Below, one piece after another: positions 1-5,368 of a DNA stretch of 6,859 nt; within the stretch, counting starts at the first letter, position 1, and each line of letters opens with the position of its first letter. Below the pieces are notes generated by a model, which did no database searches, had not been told where the DNA came from, and saw only the letters and a program-made list of their open reading frames with translations. Source of the DNA: Acidimicrobiaceae bacterium (GTDB lineage: Bacteria; Actinomycetota; Acidimicrobiia; Acidimicrobiales; UBA8592). The stretch is from contig PAZD01000032.1 of assembly GCA_002715405.1 (NCBI GenBank), positions 2,368 to 9,226 of the forward strand. The letters run 5' to 3'. The position numbers and the translations under genes are program-made.

Positions 1-263
1 CCGTCGACGAAGGTGTGCTTGAAGCTTGTCGTACCATGATGACAGCAACTCATGCAGAAGAGGGTTGTGTAGATTATGTATTTAGCGCCGATCCGCTGGA
101 TGACCATACGTTGCGGGTTTTTGAACAGTGGGAATCCGAAGAACATCTTCAGGCTCATTTTCAAGCGCCACACATGCCTACGTTTCGTGAAGCATTAGCT
201 CAATGGAATCCAACAGCGAAAAGTATTTATCGCTTTACTGTTACTGATGCCGTAGAAATGTAA
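1..263 (+). CDS. ABM-domain (quinol monooxygenase-like) protein, 5' end outside window
   Basis: The frame is open from base 3 to the stop at 261-263 with no stop on the left, so the gene starts before the window. The GTG at 15 is probably internal because the codons before it (V-D-E-G) read as normal protein. About 86 residues are visible. They fit the antibiotic biosynthesis monooxygenase (ABM/YgiN-like) ferredoxin-like fold: an early helix (ACRTMMTATHAEEGC), a strand (VDYVFSADP), then RVFEQWESEEHLQAHF and PHMPTF, the family's typical W-x-S-x-E-x-L-x-x-H-x-x-x-P-H pattern. Family members are small cofactor-free dimers that oxygenate quinols or polyketides, or simply bind reactive small molecules; the substrate here cannot be told. 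The next gene starts 36 bases downstream on the same strand, so an operon with the PPOX-like and SDR genes is likely. The family call is fairly safe; the function is open. Confidence 0.8.
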   Translation, partial: VDEGVLEACRTMMTATHAEEGCVDYVFSADPLDDHTLRVFEQWESEEHLQAHFQAPHMPTFREALAQWNPTAKSIYRFTVTDAVEM

Positions 264-299
264 CGGCGAGCGCCTTTATGCTTGTTAGGAATAGGGACG

Positions 300-818
300 A
301 TGACTGATTCAGAAAATCTTGATGGATGCTCACTGACTGATGAGGAACTCGAAGATCTCTTTAGTAAGCAGGTTGAAGGAACCTTCATGTGGGTAAATAA
401 AGCAGGTCAGCCTTTTGGAGTTATTACCTACTATTTGTGGCGGGATGGAAGTTTCTGGTTCACATGTGCAGAAAAAAGAGCCCGCGTTACTGCAATACGA
501 AGAACCGGATACGCTTCTTTCTGCCTAACTTCGAAGGGCACTGACTTGGGAACTGGGAAAACAGCTTCTTTTCGGGGTCCATGCACCATCCATAAAGATC
601 AGGATGTTCTGGATTGGGTTTTACCAGAAATAGCGAAAGCATGCCGGCCGGAGAGTGAAGAGGGAGCACGAGAAGTCTTTGAGCATATCAATACCCCGAA
701 TCGGGTTGTTCTTGAACTAACACCGGAATACCGGTTTGATTTCGATAGCGCGAAAATGTGGAAATACAGTGGAAAGCGTGTTCCTCCGGGGCGATATAGC
801 GGGAGTATGAGAGGCTAA
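300..818 (+). CDS. Pyridoxamine 5'-phosphate oxidase-family (split beta-barrel flavin/F420) protein
   Basis: This is a 172-residue protein of the PPOX-like split-barrel family, whose members bind FMN, F420 or heme and reduce or oxidise small molecules in the cytoplasm. An acidic N-terminal helix (about 11-25) leads into strands FMWVNKAGQPFGVITYYLW (29-47), then DGSFWFTCAEKRARVTAIRR (49-68). The last segment is the usual strand plus basic K/R-x-R-x-x-x-x-R-R stretch that in this family contacts the cofactor phosphate. A further strand follows (ASFCLTSKG) and an aromatic C-terminal tail (FDFDSAKMWKY). I chose ATG at 300 over the in-frame TTG at 282: it has AGGA at 287-290, 9 bases upstream, and the TTG has no clear ribosome site. 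The stop lies 4 bases before the SDR gene, which indicates co-transcription. In Actinobacteria many such proteins use F420, but FMN cannot be excluded and the substrate is unknown. Confidence 0.8.
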   Translation: MTDSENLDGCSLTDEELEDLFSKQVEGTFMWVNKAGQPFGVITYYLWRDGSFWFTCAEKRARVTAIRRTGYASFCLTSKGTDLGTGKTASFRGPCTIHKDQDVLDWVLPEIAKACRPESEEGAREVFEHINTPNRVVLELTPEYRFDFDSAKMWKYSGKRVPPGRYSGSMRG

Positions 819-822
819 AAGA

Positions 823-1614
823 ATGACCAGAATAGTACCGGACCTTTTCGATCTTACAGGCCATGTCGCCGTTGTTACCGGTGGTGGCCGCGGTATAGGT
901 GAAGGAATAGCGAAGTCTTTCTCTGATGCGGGTTCGGCTGTCGTGGTTGCTGCGAGAAGAACTCATGAAGTTGAAAGAGTCGCATCTGAGATTCGTGATG
1001 CGGGAGGAAAAGCGCTCGCTGTTACTGCTGATGTGACGGATACTGAAGCAGTTGAGGCATTAGCTCAAGCCGCAGTGAAAGAATTTGGAAAGCTTACGAT
1101 CTGGGTAAATAATGCTGGAGGTTCAGCGGTTCATAGTCCTCTTGTAGATTTAGACAGGGAAGAATGGGATCACACGATTGCGTTGAATCTGACAGCTGTT
1201 TTCGTAGGATGCACTATCGCAGCGAAATATATCGACAAAGGTTCTATTATTAACATTTCATCAGGTGCTGGAACAAAGGCTGTGCCGAAATCAGGGCATT
1301 ATGGCGCTTCGAAAGCAGGTACTAATTCCCTAACTTGGACTTTGGCCGCAGAACTTGCTCCAGATATCCGTGTTAACGCTGTCATGCCTGGAGCTATTCC
1401 AACGGAAATTATGTTGCAAGCGACAGGGTTAAAGGAAGATGAAATTCTGGATGCGTGGGATATCCCTATGGGACGTGTCGGTACTCCTCAAGATATTGGT
1501 GCTGCTTGTCTTTATCTCGCTTCCGATGCAGCGAGTTGGGTGACTGGAGAGTTACTTCGGGTTGGAGGTGGTGCGAAACCCCGCGGAGGGAATTTCGCTA
1601 ATTCCGACGAATAA
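823..1614 (+). CDS. Short-chain dehydrogenase/reductase (classical SDR)
   Basis: This is a 263-residue classical SDR, the usual length for the family, catalysing NAD(P)-dependent oxidation of an alcohol or reduction of a carbonyl in the cytoplasm. Visible motifs in order are TGGGRGIG (19-26, Rossmann glycine motif), AARR (43-46), ADVTD (69-73, adenine-ring contact), NNAGG (96-100), N122, S147, and Y160-x-x-x-K164. S147, Y160 and K164 with N122 form the catalytic tetrad, and the 13-residue spacing from Ser to Tyr is canonical. PG at 189-190 and a following I-P-T continue the fold. The arginines after strand 2 suggest NADP(H) preference (inference). ATG at 823 is supported by GAGAGG at 809-814, 8 bases upstream and inside the end of the PPOX-like gene, so translation is probably coupled. 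Resemblance to 7-alpha-hydroxysteroid or glucose dehydrogenase-type SDRs does not fix the substrate. Confidence 0.93.
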   Translation: MTRIVPDLFDLTGHVAVVTGGGRGIGEGIAKSFSDAGSAVVVAARRTHEVERVASEIRDAGGKALAVTADVTDTEAVEALAQAAVKEFGKLTIWVNNAGGSAVHSPLVDLDREEWDHTIALNLTAVFVGCTIAAKYIDKGSIINISSGAGTKAVPKSGHYGASKAGTNSLTWTLAAELAPDIRVNAVMPGAIPTEIMLQATGLKEDEILDAWDIPMGRVGTPQDIGAACLYLASDAASWVTGELLRVGGGAKPRGGNFANSDE

Positions 1615-1616
1615 TA

Positions 1617-1635
1617 CTCAGGGTTTCTCCTTGAG
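1617..1635 (+). terminator. Hairpin at convergent junction of SDR and sigma-fusion genes
   Basis: CTCAGGG (1617-1623) pairs with CCTTGAG (1629-1635) around a TTTCT loop, giving 7 pairs with one G-U, starting 2 bases after the SDR stop. There is no T-run after it on the plus strand, so it is a weak or factor-assisted terminator candidate at best. On the minus strand the G-U becomes an A-C mismatch. A competing short stem, AGGGA (1634-1638) with TCCCT (1644-1648), overlaps the end of the opposing gene. It could also only protect mRNA 3' ends. Confidence 0.35.
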
Positions 1636-1638
1636 GGA

Positions 1639-3777
1639 TTAATTCCCTGCATTGTTATTTGGACAACCCCTTACCGTAATCTCCGTGGTTGCAGTGCTCT
1701 CATTTCCACGAATATCAACGGCACGTAGCATGAAGTTCGCAATGGGGACCACACCACTTTCTAGGTCATTCAAGGAACCTACCCATGTGCCCTGAAGTAG
1801 TTCTAATGGGGTGATCTCTGTATTTACTCCGTCTTTTGACCACACAACTTCAACCTTTGCGAGTTCAACATCATCAGTGATCGCCGCTGATACAGAAACT
1901 TGGTTTGTGGAGCACCCATTTCCTACAGCAACGATTACTGAAGGATTCGCGTAGAAGAAATCAATAACGGGAGCAATTTCAACTGATCCGGTGAGGTCAA
2001 CCGAATATACTTCTCCATCTCCAGATACTGAAAGCACCCCGTTGTAGTCCCCTTCAGAGAGATTTGATCGAGTAAAAACAATTTTGATGCTTGTGGAAGA
2101 ATTTGGAGATAATGTCCCTTCATTAATTGTCGGATCATATCGGTTCGAATTACTTGCCATAGTCCATTCGACACTAGTCTCACCCGAATTGGTCAAGGTG
2201 ATCTCCCGAGCGTTGTATTGGGATCCAAAGGCTAGTTGAGTTATCCCAACTACAAAATTAGGTTGCTCTTCTGGGATAGGTGTCGGATCAGGCTGCTCAG
2301 GTGTCGGATCAGGCTGCTCAGGTGTCGGATCAGGGTCAGGTGTCGGATCAGGATCAGGTTGTGACTCTGGTGGCATCTGATCTGGCTGATCAACATCCTT
2401 GATAACGAAATCAATCGAAAATGCTTTTTCTGAGGAGTTATTAATGGAAGAGTCCCATTCATATATGATCTTGCATACACGGTCACCTGCAGCTTCTCCA
2501 TCAGCGGAAGCTAAGTAAAGCCGTCCTTTGCTTTCATCCCAATTATTTGAACCCCATTTAGCGATCAAGTGTTCAGAGGGAATATCAAAGCCCGAACAGT
2601 TTTCCATTCTTCCAATTAGAGTTACTTCTCCCGTGGGCTCTTCAGAAAGAGATGCAGCGATAGCGCAATATTCACCTTCGTTACAGACAAGAATAAGATC
2701 AGTGGGAATAATAATGAGCTGATCATTTAGCATTGCTTGAGAAGAATCATCAGTTTCTGTAACCGGCTGCTCCACTATTGTTGACGCGTTCTCAAACCCA
2801 GATGTTTCTTGAGAGTTATTTGCACTTCCTTGTGAACTAACTGCTATGACGATAGCGATGACAGTAGCGGAAATAGCAATTATTCCACCAGCAACAATTG
2901 TCGCAAGAGTAGAAAAACTTCCCGAAATTGAAGCTTTGATTGGGAAACCTGTATTTGAATCCCATGTCCAGTTTGTTGAAGATGGGTTGGTGTAATCTGG
3001 TGGGTTCCCTTGGTACGCCGATTCGACAGATCCAAGTGTTCGACTCCTGAGAGACACAGGAATGATAATTGCTGGTAGCGCTGCGGCGATTGAACCTGGA
3101 GCGCAAGCAATAGCTCGACGTTTCGTGCATGTATCACAACTCTCGATGTGCCTTGTGACCTTTGAACGGACTTCTATGGTGAATTTTCCATCCCAATCTG
3201 AAAGTAGTTGTTCGAGTTTTTCACAGTCGTCTCTCCCTAGTCGAGCGACAAGTAGAGAACCGACCGCTTTTTCCATCCTGTCGCGCATACGGGAAGTCAA
3301 AACGTGGACATGGGAGGTTTTAACGCCGAGAGCTTCTGCAAGTTCTTCGCCTTCTAGGCCCTGCATCGATAATTCTAGAAGCTCTCGGTCTCGGGGCTGA
3401 AGCGCATCGGCTGCTTCCCAAACAAGAGTTTGAAGTTCATCTCTAACAAGTCCTTGGTCATGATCGGGGAGGTCAGCTGCCATGTCCGGAACCTCTCGAT
3501 CGTCGCGTTTGGCACGCTGTCTGGTTCTGGTCATCACTTCGTTTCGGGCTATCGCAAAGAGCCAAGGCCTTAAACGAGAAGGATCCCGAAGTTGGTCTAA
3601 ACGTTGGGATGAACGAAGAATAACGTCGTGGACAGCGTCCGCTGCTTCTTCCCGATCGCGAAGTATAGAAAAAGCGAAGCCGAAGAGTCTGTCCGCGTAC
3701 CGGTCGTAGATGTGACCGATAGCCGCCTGGTCCCCTTCGCGCGCGGCTAGAACAAGTTCGCTGTCGCTTTTTTTCAC
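1639..3777 (-). CDS. ECF-type sigma factor fused to ZAS-like zinc finger, membrane segment and Ig-like ectodomain
   Basis: This is a 712-residue fusion. Residues about 10-90 are sigma region 2 (IYDRYADRLFGFAF, EEAADAVHDV, then RPWLFAIARNEV as region 2.4). About 112-172 are sigma region 4 with its helix-turn-helix (ELAEALGVKTSHVHVL). C185 followed by H210-x3-C214-x2-C217 matches the zf-HC2/ZAS anti-sigma zinc motif. A hydrophobic patch lies at 228-243 and a strong membrane segment at 292-314. The rest is predicted outside: a domain with C365, C371, C394 and C435 (about 350-462), a Pro-Asp-Thr-rich linker (464-506), an Ig/ASH-like beta domain (507-600), and a second Ig-like domain (601-705) bracketed by C622 and C705. 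The GTG start has GAGGTG at 3788-3783, 5 bases upstream. Ordinary ECF factors are 160-200 residues with a separate anti-sigma. Inferred role: a membrane-tethered, signal-released regulator. If 228-243 also crosses the membrane, the topology would invert. Sigma and zinc-finger calls are strong; the ligand and the release route are unknown. Confidence 0.92.
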   Translation of the reverse strand: MKKSDSELVLAAREGDQAAIGHIYDRYADRLFGFAFSILRDREEAADAVHDVILRSSQRLDQLRDPSRLRPWLFAIARNEVMTRTRQRAKRDDREVPDMAADLPDHDQGLVRDELQTLVWEAADALQPRDRELLELSMQGLEGEELAEALGVKTSHVHVLTSRMRDRMEKAVGSLLVARLGRDDCEKLEQLLSDWDGKFTIEVRSKVTRHIESCDTCTKRRAIACAPGSIAAALPAIIIPVSLRSRTLGSVESAYQGNPPDYTNPSSTNWTWDSNTGFPIKASISGSFSTLATIVAGGIIAISATVIAIVIAVSSQGSANNSQETSGFENASTIVEQPVTETDDSSQAMLNDQLIIIPTDLILVCNEGEYCAIAASLSEEPTGEVTLIGRMENCSGFDIPSEHLIAKWGSNNWDESKGRLYLASADGEAAGDRVCKIIYEWDSSINNSSEKAFSIDFVIKDVDQPDQMPPESQPDPDPTPDPDPTPEQPDPTPEQPDPTPIPEEQPNFVVGITQLAFGSQYNAREITLTNSGETSVEWTMASNSNRYDPTINEGTLSPNSSTSIKIVFTRSNLSEGDYNGVLSVSGDGEVYSVDLTGSVEIAPVIDFFYANPSVIVAVGNGCSTNQVSVSAAITDDVELAKVEVVWSKDGVNTEITPLELLQGTWVGSLNDLESGVVPIANFMLRAVDIRGNESTATTEITVRGCPNNNAGN
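2279..2356 (-). repeat. In-frame tandem repeat encoding a Pro-Asp-Thr linker
   Basis: Two identical 21-base units (2279-2299 and 2300-2320) are followed by two 18-base variants (2321-2338 and 2339-2356), all beginning GGTGTCGGATCAGG on the plus strand. Read on the minus strand they encode PDPDPTP-type and EQPDPTP units at about residues 475-500 of the sigma-fusion protein. Unit lengths are multiples of three, so gain or loss of units would change linker length without a frameshift. Such linkers are typical of extended wall-spanning segments between membrane and outer domains. Confidence 0.9.
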
Positions 3778-3782
3778 TTGTG

Positions 3783-3788
3783 CACCTC
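3783..3788 (-). promoter_or_regulatory. Ribosome binding site of the sigma-fusion gene
   Basis: GAGGTG on the minus strand lies 5 bases before the GTG start at 3777. It decides the start over an ATG at 3790, which opens a different frame that overlaps the real gene. The site sits 4 bases after the hairpin at 3793-3816, so folding of the leader could affect ribosome access. Confidence 0.7.
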
Positions 3789-3792
3789 ATGC

Positions 3793-3816
3793 GGCCTCGT
3801 CTCTTGGAACGAGGCC
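3793..3816 (-). promoter_or_regulatory. GC-rich stem-loop just upstream of the sigma-fusion ribosome site
   Basis: GGCCTCGT (3793-3800) and ACGAGGCC (3809-3816) form a perfect 8-bp inverted repeat with an 8-base loop. It has no T-run, so it is not a standard intrinsic terminator. Position suggests either an mRNA leader hairpin (translation control or stability) or, as DNA, an operator dyad. Which of these applies cannot be told. Confidence 0.6.
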
Positions 3817-3834
3817 TAATGTTCTTCTTAGTTC

Positions 3835-3868
3835 ACTCGCTCTCTGTTGTTCAAGAGATAAGACGAGT
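3835..3868 (-). promoter_or_regulatory. Second stem-loop in the sigma-fusion leader
   Basis: ACTCG (3835-3839) pairs with CGAGT (3864-3868), and TCTCT (3841-3845) pairs with AGAGA (3854-3858). An internal loop (one base against five) separates the two stems, and the apical loop is 8 bases. Together with the hairpin at 3793-3816 it gives the 122-base gap between the DCC gene and the sigma fusion two ordered stem-loops. No convincing -35/-10 pair was found in the gap. Confidence 0.4.
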
Positions 3869-3899
3869 TCATGCCCTAATCCTTACACCCCTAAGTCGC

Positions 3900-4298
3900 T
3901 TATATTTGTATTTTCTCGGTATTTTCTAACGTGCAGCTCGACGTTCCCACAAAAAATCTATGACGTGATTTTGCTATACGTTGATAGATCCAATTCCGAA
4001 TTGGGAGTGGAATCACCCAAAGGAGTGGGGACCAAACTGCATATTGCCACTTCATTCGAACAAGACACCGAAGCACTGCCGATGAATATGCATAAACCTT
4101 ATGTTCTTCAATAAATATTAAGCTATCTATCTGTTGAAATTCTGGAGCTAAATCTTTTACCAAGGCCGTACCCTCATGACTTTCGAGAGGCAGGAAATTC
4201 AATGAATCTCTTGATCGCAAGCGAGGTTGGACAAATCCTACAATGCGATTGCATAATCCACAGCCGCCGTCATAAAGTACTAAGCCTTGCTCAGACAT
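3900..4298 (-). CDS. DCC-family (DUF393) thiol-disulfide oxidoreductase-like protein
   Basis: This is a 132-residue protein beginning with the family signature LYDGGCGLCNR (residues 8-18, with C13-x-x-C16), from which the D-x-x-C-x-x-C family takes its name. A strand and helix follow (LNFLPLES, near 34-41). Near the end is RHRFFVG, matching the conserved R-x-R-x-F-G-like C-terminal motif. Length fits the family. The fold is expected to be thioredoxin-like and cytoplasmic or membrane-associated (there is a hydrophobic W/L/P-rich stretch, VWSPLLWVIPLPI, around 87-99). The exact reaction is not established for the family. ATG at 4298 is preferred over an in-frame TTG one codon upstream, because GGTGA then has normal spacing. 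It lies upstream of the sigma fusion on the same strand with a 122-base gap and no clear terminator, so read-through is possible. It is divergent from the desaturase. Confidence 0.87.
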   Translation of the reverse strand: MSEQGLVLYDGGCGLCNRIVGFVQPRLRSRDSLNFLPLESHEGTALVKDLAPEFQQIDSLIFIEEHKVYAYSSAVLRCLVRMKWQYAVWSPLLWVIPLPIRNWIYQRIAKSRHRFFVGTSSCTLENTEKIQI

Positions 4299-4469
4299 CA
4301 AATCACCACTTCAGCTAGGTATACGTTCAATTATGACTTTAAGTGTAATAAAGAATGAAAGCATATATACGAGACGTATTTGATCGGTTATAAGAAAAAG
4401 TAAAATTTTTAAAAAAATTTAGGGTAACCATTTACGATCTAGTGCATTTTGTAGAATACTTTCAATAAT
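4299..4469. promoter_or_regulatory. AT-rich divergent intergenic region between DCC and desaturase genes
   Basis: These 171 bases must hold both promoters. Toward the desaturase, TAGAAT (4452-4457) is a good -10 candidate (5 of 6 to TATAAT); no matching -35 is obvious (TTTACG at 4431 would give a short 15-base spacer). Toward the DCC gene, CATAAT on the minus strand (4335-4330) is a weaker -10 candidate. An A/T tract lies at 4388-4420. ATACG occurs at 4321-4325 and as an inverted pair, ATACG-AGA-CGTAT, at 4367-4379, which could be a small operator. Confidence 0.45.
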
Positions 4470-5231
4470 ATGAACGCTGTGCTCTTAGGTATCATCGTGG
4501 GTTTCGGCATAACTCAGGTTGCCATTTTTACTACTACGCTCTACCTCCATAGAGAACTAACACATAAAGCAGTTACTTTTCATCCTTTTATCAACGAGAT
4601 TTTCCGACTATTGACGTGGATAACGTCAGGCATACGACCCCGGCAATGGGTTGCAGTACATAGAAAACACCACGCTCACACCGATACCGCTGAAGACCCG
4701 CACTCACCCTTGGTCCATGGATGGAAAAAGGTACAACTGATGAATGTTTTTCTATACCGGAAAGCAGCAAGCGATGAAAAGACAATTGCAAACTACGCCC
4801 GTGATCTACCCCAACGGAGAACCGATCGTCTATTCTTCGACCATGCGATTCTAGGATTGGGGCTACTCTTCACAGGATTAGTATTCTCATTTGGCATAAT
4901 TACTGCTGGTGTCGCATTTGCTTTTCACGCAGTGCTCTATCTGGGTTTAAGTGGTTCAGTGAATTCAGTCGCCCATCATTTCGGTAGGAAAAGCTATAAA
5001 ACTAACTCTGGGACAAACGTGACATGGTTAGCACTTTTGACTGCTGGAGAAGGGTTTCATAATCATCATCATGCAGCGCCAACGAGTGCCCGGTTCTCAC
5101 GACGGTGGTTTCAAGTCGATCCCGGATGGTGGGTTATCAAGACCCTATCTTTGATTAAACTTGCTAATATTCGACATTCCGATGTTGACAAATTAGCTTC
5201 TCGGAATCTCAAATCCACGAATTTTATATAA
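4470..5231 (+). CDS. Membrane fatty-acid (acyl-CoA/acyl-lipid delta-9-type) desaturase
   Basis: This is a 253-residue membrane di-iron desaturase that would introduce a double bond into a fatty acyl chain using O2 and electrons from a ferredoxin or similar donor. The histidine boxes are all present: HRELTH (27-32), HRKHH (64-68), NSVAHH (165-170) and EGFHNHHH (194-201). Hydrophobic segments lie at about 3-24, 40-55, 127-147 and 149-163. The C-terminal VDPGWWVIKTL (216-226) is typical of the stearoyl-CoA-desaturase-like bacterial enzymes. It is slightly short, mainly at the N-terminus before box 1. An in-frame TAG at 4452 rules out a longer start, and ATG 4470 has no Shine-Dalgarno sequence; together with TAGAAT at 4452-4457 this suggests a nearly leaderless message. 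No redox partner gene is in the window. Likely role: membrane-lipid fluidity. Lipid versus CoA substrate is undetermined. Confidence 0.93.
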   Translation: MNAVLLGIIVGFGITQVAIFTTTLYLHRELTHKAVTFHPFINEIFRLLTWITSGIRPRQWVAVHRKHHAHTDTAEDPHSPLVHGWKKVQLMNVFLYRKAASDEKTIANYARDLPQRRTDRLFFDHAILGLGLLFTGLVFSFGIITAGVAFAFHAVLYLGLSGSVNSVAHHFGRKSYKTNSGTNVTWLALLTAGEGFHNHHHAAPTSARFSRRWFQVDPGWWVIKTLSLIKLANIRHSDVDKLASRNLKSTNFI

Positions 5232-5256
5232 ATTTAGAAAAATTTTAACTCTATTA

Positions 5257-5282
5257 TCCCTGTTCAAACAGGGAATTTTTTT
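5257..5282 (+). terminator. Intrinsic terminator of the desaturase gene
   Basis: TCCCTGT (5257-5263) pairs with ACAGGGA (5268-5274) around a 4-base loop, followed at once by a run of seven T (5276-5282). It starts 25 bases after the desaturase stop and has the classic form. Confidence 0.88.
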
Positions 5283-5305
5283 ATTATTCGGAAAAATTTG
5301 TTCTG

Positions 5306-5327
5306 GGGTGTTAGAAACACTCTTTTT
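5306..5327 (+). terminator. Second terminator-like hairpin upstream of the surface-protein gene
   Basis: GGGTGTT (5306-5312) pairs with AACACTC (5316-5322, one G-U) around AGA, followed by TTTTT (5323-5327). It stands 23 bases after the desaturase terminator and 41 bases before the next start codon. It may be a back-up terminator, or an attenuator if the promoter of the next gene lies upstream of it (TATTAT at 5282-5287 is a possible -10). If the promoter lies after it, there is very little room. Confidence 0.5.
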
Positions 5328-5357
5328 ACTTGTCTACCTAGCACAAACAAACAGCCT

Positions 5358-5363
5358 AGGAGG
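5358..5363 (+). promoter_or_regulatory. Strong ribosome binding site of the surface-protein gene
   Basis: A perfect AGGAGG lies 5 bases before ATG 5369. It is the strongest Shine-Dalgarno in the window and points to high translation, which fits an abundant surface protein. It also fixes the start, giving a normal signal peptide. Confidence 0.88.
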
Positions 5364-5368
5364 CAAAA

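Noticed and set aside
282..299. TTG start extending the PPOX-like protein by six residues
   Set aside because: The extension (M-L-G-I-G-T) encodes the ribosome-site region itself and TTG lacks its own upstream site; ATG 300 fits better.
2279..2356. CRISPR-like array
   Set aside because: Units of 18-21 bases are directly contiguous with no spacers and lie in a coding frame.
2250..2501. Minus-strand frame with repeated LIRHLSS units
   Set aside because: It is an out-of-frame reading of the tandem repeat inside the sigma-fusion gene, with low-complexity sequence and no initiation signal.
3062..3400. Plus-strand frame opposite the sigma and zinc-finger region
   Set aside because: Its Ser/Arg-rich composition is typical of antisense to helical coding DNA; the opposite strand has clear sigma motifs.
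3473..3790. Minus-strand frame starting at ATG 3790 before the sigma-fusion start
   Set aside because: It overlaps the sigma domain in another frame and gives an Arg/Ser-rich sequence without a recognisable domain; the GAGGTG site serves the GTG at 3777.
3841..3900. ECF-type autoregulatory promoter (GGAAC...CGTC) before the sigma fusion
   Set aside because: GAAC and CGTC words occur on the minus strand, but not at the usual 16-17 base spacing; the GGAAC at 3806-3810 is on the plus strand and points away from the gene.
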